A model generated the notes under the pieces. It saw nothing but the letters and a program-made list of their open reading frames with translations, did not search any database and was not told the DNA's origin. Shown here piece by piece: positions 60,404 through 64,000 of a DNA stretch of 64,000 nt. The stretch's first letter is position 1. Every line of letters begins with the position of its first letter. The stretch is taken from positions 2,356,001-2,420,000 of the forward strand of contig NC_039505.1 of assembly GCF_003590095.1 (NCBI RefSeq). Direction: 5' to 3'. The translations under genes were made by a program, and so were the position numbers. The stretch comes from Trichoplusia ni. Lineage: Eukaryota; Arthropoda; Insecta; Lepidoptera; Noctuidae.

Positions 60404-60863
60404 AATGGTAAGCAGAGGTAAAAATTGTAGAAAAAAATTATGTGTTTCAGCGTTGGGTCGCTAGATGGCGCGGCTGACTCGATATCAGACTTTGACAGAT
60501 AACGTCGAGAATATCCCTCCGCTGTCACCAATGTGTCATAAGTCAATGTGGGCCTGTCAACTGATGATTGCGAGAATATCAGTAGGAGCACAAACAAGCG
60601 TTAATAGTTCATTCACTTTATGAAAAATTGAGGGTAACCAGTAATTACGCTGAGTCACTGAGAGTACTATTTTGTTTAATTGTATTACTTAGACACTGTT
60701 ATTGTTAATATATTCAATGTAAGTCACTGTATTTCTCACTACGAACACAATAAAATATTTTTTCCGGCAGATACTGGTGTTTACGAATTATTTATAACTA
60801 AAAGTACAACAATAGATCTTCACCGATATAGACGTCAAACGTCAACATTGTACGACGTACAAC
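60404..60863 (-). other. 5' region of LINE copy B
   Basis: Lies between the ORF1 start and the GATAA duplicate, so it is the LINE 5' UTR/promoter region. It contains a short GC-richer block (60460-60560, gctagatggcgcggctgac). No coding frame. No clear promoter motif was identified. Confidence 0.55.
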
Positions 60864-61945
60864 GATAACGTAGTTTTGAGGGATTTCCATAACAATTTTG
60901 GGTTTTTTATTTTATTATTTATATTATATTTGTAATACGCAACTTTTCCATTATGCAAGGAACTCGTCACTAAAGATTTTAATTCTTTGTAATATTCTTT
61001 TTTCCCATCACATTTAGTTTTCCTATAAACTGTTAATGCTTCATCGCGTAAACGCATCATAAGTGTTACTGTATCCGTAATCCAAGGACCTTTCCCTTAC
61101 AGTGCATGCTTTAATCGGTGCGTGCATGTCAAATAAAAACGTTATGTAGGTGTTAAAAGCTTGTACCATATCATTAACGTTATCTAGGATAGCAATATTA
61201 TCTAGGTTTAAATGTAATAAATCCGACTTAAAGCTAATAAGACATATTTTTTAAAGAACGGCATTTAATATGGTGTAAACTTATCGCGTTTTATCTAAAA
61301 CTCCGTGACCACAATCGAGTGGCCGTTCATTGAACCAAAAGGTACCATCGTAGTATATTTTGCTCTCAGATCAGTACACAGGAGATCAATAAGGGTTTCA
61401 CTGGACGTTGTATGATGGGTGGAAGTTGTAAATATCTGTTTAAAATCAAAGCAATTGAGAAATTCGTATTATCGATTTTGTGCAGTTTGCGTCAAGTAAA
61501 TTTACGTTGAAATTCCCGAGCAAAATATAGTGGTCACATTTAGACAGTGAGGTAAGGGTGTCCGTTATGGCATCCAGAAATAGGACGAGAACGAGCCGTG
61601 GTGGACGGTATGCTGTGCCAATGGCTGTTCTTTTCCCATTTAAGGTAAGCGTAAGCCACATTTGTTCAACCGATTCGAACCTGGGATCGACGTTGTAGAC
61701 ATAAGTACGCGCGCTCAGTTCTTGCCGTAGATAGAAGCCAACGCCCCCACCACAACCCGAGTGAACACACTCCGGCCGCGGAGTATGGCGCAAGCGATAG
61801 CCGGGTACCACCAGAGCGCGCCCCTCCTCCCCTGGACGCAACCATGTTTCATTTATTGCCATAACGTCAAAGCTGTATCTATCGATTACTTCGATCGAAT
61901 CGTCATGGCCTGTATCCAAAGAACCCGCATTGAGGAAGCCGATCT
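60864..61945 (-). pseudogene. LINE family 2 ORF2 copy C, endonuclease part
   Basis: Reads GFLNAGSLDTGHDD, INETWLRPGEEGR, GGGVGFYLRQEL, GTAYRPP and LGNFNVNLL (61446-61945; the GDFN motif has become GNFN). After frameshifts in 61060-61445 come the linker pieces MMRLRDEALTVYRK and NPKLLWKSLK (60864-61060). The Asp-to-Asn change in the metal site plus the frameshifts show it is dead. A stop precedes GFLNAG, so the start is lost. Confidence 0.8.
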
Positions 61946-62468
61946 AAAACGTTTTTCATTTTTAGGCAACATGGTTTCTATTGTAAAGGTTTTTTAATAT
62001 TAGAGCGATAGAACATAATATAAGTAAGCATTACTAGAATTCTGTGCAAGATAACACAAACAGAATAAATGAATAAGCGTGAACTAACTGTACAACTAGT
62101 GTGAATAGTTATAAAAATATATGGTTTTATTTGTAGTGTGTATCATAAATAACTGTAAAACTGGGTCACACGAATGTCGCCGATATGTGCCGCGGGGCAC
62201 TTATTGATATAATACACGTTGATAATTGAAATATAAGACAGCCATGCGGTACTTAAATATAACAAAGGAACCAAATTATAAGAAGTGAAGAGATAAGAGA
62301 ACAAAATATGGAAATAAAACAGGTATAACGGCTTAAGGCGTATCTTTGCTTTCATTACTCGTCTCATTACCAAAGACTTGAAAAAGGTCAGCCTTACAGC
62401 GAATAGGACGAGCTGAATCTCCGGGTTTATTGCGAGCGAGAATGCGCCCACGTTTACACCAAACGAAT

Positions 62469-63353
62469 AGGCATGTTCACTCAGGTTACAAATCCATCTA
62501 ATTCTTTTTTCACTTATTAAGTACAGCATATAAAACCTAAAATAAAATTATAAGAACCTAATTATTATTCTATAATTATATAAAAATAATTTAAAATGCT
62601 TTAATTTTTATCGGTGATCAGCCGACTGCGAACACCAATCAGAGCGCGGTGACGTCACTGGCCGAAAAACAAGCTGACATTTCTGTCATAATCAATACTT
62701 AAAGTACGACCGGCAAACTGTTTATATCTTTATTTCAATAGTACGACTATAAAAACCTCATATTTTGTTAGTATAATGGAGAGTGGTTTCATCAAAGCAA
62801 ATAGCGGTAATTTACCGAAGATAGATTCTTTGATGGTAGCAATTTTTTTTGCTACAAACAAAGACTTTTGTGCAGCGGAGCTCAGAAACGTGAAAATATC
62901 TTTGTAAGTATTAAATTGTAAACAAAAATAACTGGTGCTTGTCGCTGACAATGATGCTGGGTGTCTTCTAGCAAGTGATAACCACTTTCTTCTTATTAGT
63001 GCATTTTTTGGAACGTATATCAAAAGTTTCTGTGGTTTTGTTATTGACGTACTCTTGCACATTGGCACTGCACATGTTTTGTAAAACGAGGTCATTATTA
63101 CAGTTTGTATCAACAATATTTCAGTAAAAAACAGTGGACTCTCATAGAACGCGAGCTTTCTTTATCGGCCGGTGACGTAGATATTTATCACGTGACTGTT
63201 TGGGAGCGTTTCGGCGGCAATTTTTGAAAAATATTTTTTTAATTGTTTTTTTATTGAAGTTAGTGATATTTTTTTCTCAAAAATATTTTTTTCGTGTTTA
63301 TTTAAGCTCTATTTATAAATTAAAAGCTATTTCTAAAATTAGTGAACATGCCT
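62469..63353 (-). mobile_element. THAP element 2 (TIR-bounded, 885 bp)
   Basis: Perfect terminal inverted repeats of 13 bp, aggcatgttcact and its complement, flanked by AT at 62467-62468 and 63354-63355 inside an AATT target in LINE ORF1. The coding strand is minus. Homologous in design, and in the sequence around the finger's end, to THAP element 1, but the termini differ, so it is a sister family or diverged copy. Confidence 0.78.
62730..63095 (-). pseudogene. THAP-like finger frame of THAP element 2
   Basis: From MTSFYKTCAVPM at 63095: C-AVPM-C, YVPKNALIRRKWLSLARR, then YFCLQFN where the expected CxxHF reads CLQF, so the last His of the C2CH site is absent. The donor used in element 1 (AATGTAAGT) is changed here (aatacttac). 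The frame then runs on through SSAAQKSLFVAKKI to a stop at 62730. It probably cannot fold as a zinc finger as written. It remains clearly THAP-derived. Confidence 0.68.
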
Positions 63354-64000
63354 ATTGCCAACCCAAGTGATCGCCAGTCTCACGTGCCCTTCGAAACAGC
63401 TCACGATTTGTTTTTATTAGGCGTTCGTTGATGTAGAAACGAGTCGGTGGCCCGGTCATCTCAAGGTCAGCTGAAGTTAATCCGCGACGCGCTCTAGCTG
63501 CCTCCAACAGCTGACAGCACAAGTCGCGGCGTGCAAACCTCACGACGAGGAAGCGCAAGCGCGTCTCCTATGGCCCCGCCGACTGCGTCGGCGCATTGAT
63601 ACGTCTGCCGCCGACTCGCTCGGCGCTAACAATATCGCGCGGCTCGACCGTTACGCCCAACTTAGTTGCGACCAACATCGCTGTGTGCGTGAGGTTTTCT
63701 CCGCTGCTTTCTGGCAAGTGAGAGATCTGCAGGTCATTTTGTAGCAGCTCCTGGTCGCGGTCATTTATGTCATTACGTAATTGGCCAATGACATCTTCTA
63801 AATCGGAGTGCACTTCGGGCTGGGCTCGCTTGTTTTCCTCCATAGTGGCCATTCTCTCCTCCAACTTGGCAATACGCTCATTTGTGACATTGAGGGACAA
63901 ACGTAGCTCCGATAAGTCGTCACGCATCAGCTGGAATTCACGCCGTATAGTCTGTAAAAACTCCTCCTTAAAAGTCGTGAGTTCCATTTTTGAGTACGAT

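Larger units (their letters stand above)
53785..60863 (-). mobile_element. LINE family 2, copy B (near full length), inserted in copy C
   Basis: A 7.08-kb insertion flanked by GATAA. On the minus strand it has a 5' region (60404-60863), ORF1 (59258-60403), a spacer with a tandem repeat, ORF2 (54870-58807) interrupted by a THAP element, and about 1.1 kb of 3' sequence ending in (TTTC)n at 53785-53813. ORF1 with a PHD-type finger is typical of CR1-like LINEs. Part of the 3' region (53814-54200) may be a separate SINE. Confidence 0.82.
62340..63987 (-). pseudogene. LINE family 2 ORF1 copy C (split by THAP element 2)
   Basis: 63568-63987: coiled coil and the DIISAERVGG-type segment (MATMEENKRAQ, DINDRDQELLQND). 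An in-frame TAG near 63569 follows SAGP. 63354-63558: VVRFARRDLCCQLL to GDHLGWQ. After the insertion, 62340-62466 in another frame gives FVWCKRGRILARNKPGD and the C terminus. The upstream PHD part, if present, is outside the 64-kb window. Non-functional. Confidence 0.78.
60864..64000 (-). mobile_element. LINE family 2, copy C (older; continues off the window)
   Basis: Carries ORF1 (62340-63987) and the endonuclease part of ORF2 (60864-61945). Cut at 60864 by insertion of copy B and in ORF1 by THAP element 2. More diverged than copy B. Confidence 0.8.

Overview
The window looks like insect nuclear DNA, most probably from a moth or butterfly. It has a single intron-rich, conserved animal gene, followed by about 56 kb of nested transposons. 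The lepidopteran guess rests on many short Helitron-like elements carrying the gcgacttcgtccgcg core beside a terminal CTAG, a 5S-rRNA-derived SINE, and the mix of CR1/Jockey-type LINEs, Helitron, mariner, Penelope and Gypsy elements. No bacterial, organellar or CRISPR features were seen.

Layout. 1-7.75 kb: vigilin (Dp1/HDLBP), minus strand, 15 coding exons with a degenerate N-terminal KH repeat plus KH1-KH14. Its 3' half as written carries about ten single-base indels. 8.37-13.33 kb: a Gypsy retrotransposon of CsRn1 type (tRNA-Trp primer site, CHCC Gag finger). 13.3-16.2 kb: a decayed LINE (family 1). 17.3-24.9 kb: a mariner fragment, a non-autonomous Helitron, then two head-to-tail protein-coding Helitrons on the minus strand, both inactivated. 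24.9-38.0 kb: copies of a long Helitron-like repeat hosting two mariners, a 5S-derived SINE, and a family 1 LINE that itself carries a head-to-head Penelope dimer with a 12-bp target duplication. 38.0-39.8 kb: a truncated family 2 LINE. 39.86-45.21 kb: an intact-looking second Gypsy element with one 1,423-codon gag-pol frame starting inside the LTR. 45.2-53.2 kb: a family 3 LINE split by a rearranged Penelope insertion and a 1.6-kb insertion with a DUF4817-like reading frame. 53.6-64.0 kb: an old family 2 LINE (copy C) split by a newer one (copy B). Each holds an insertion of a small inverted-repeat element encoding little more than a THAP zinc finger.

Interplay. Vigilin is the only confident host gene; an innexin-like terminal exon at 33.1-33.4 kb is a weak second candidate. 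Nearly everything else is selfish DNA, and target duplications, interrupted frames and empty/filled comparisons let the insertion order be read. The most unusual items are the THAP-only inverted-repeat elements, both at AATT, the Penelope head-to-head dimer, and the Gypsy element whose LTR and primer site are part of its polyprotein frame.
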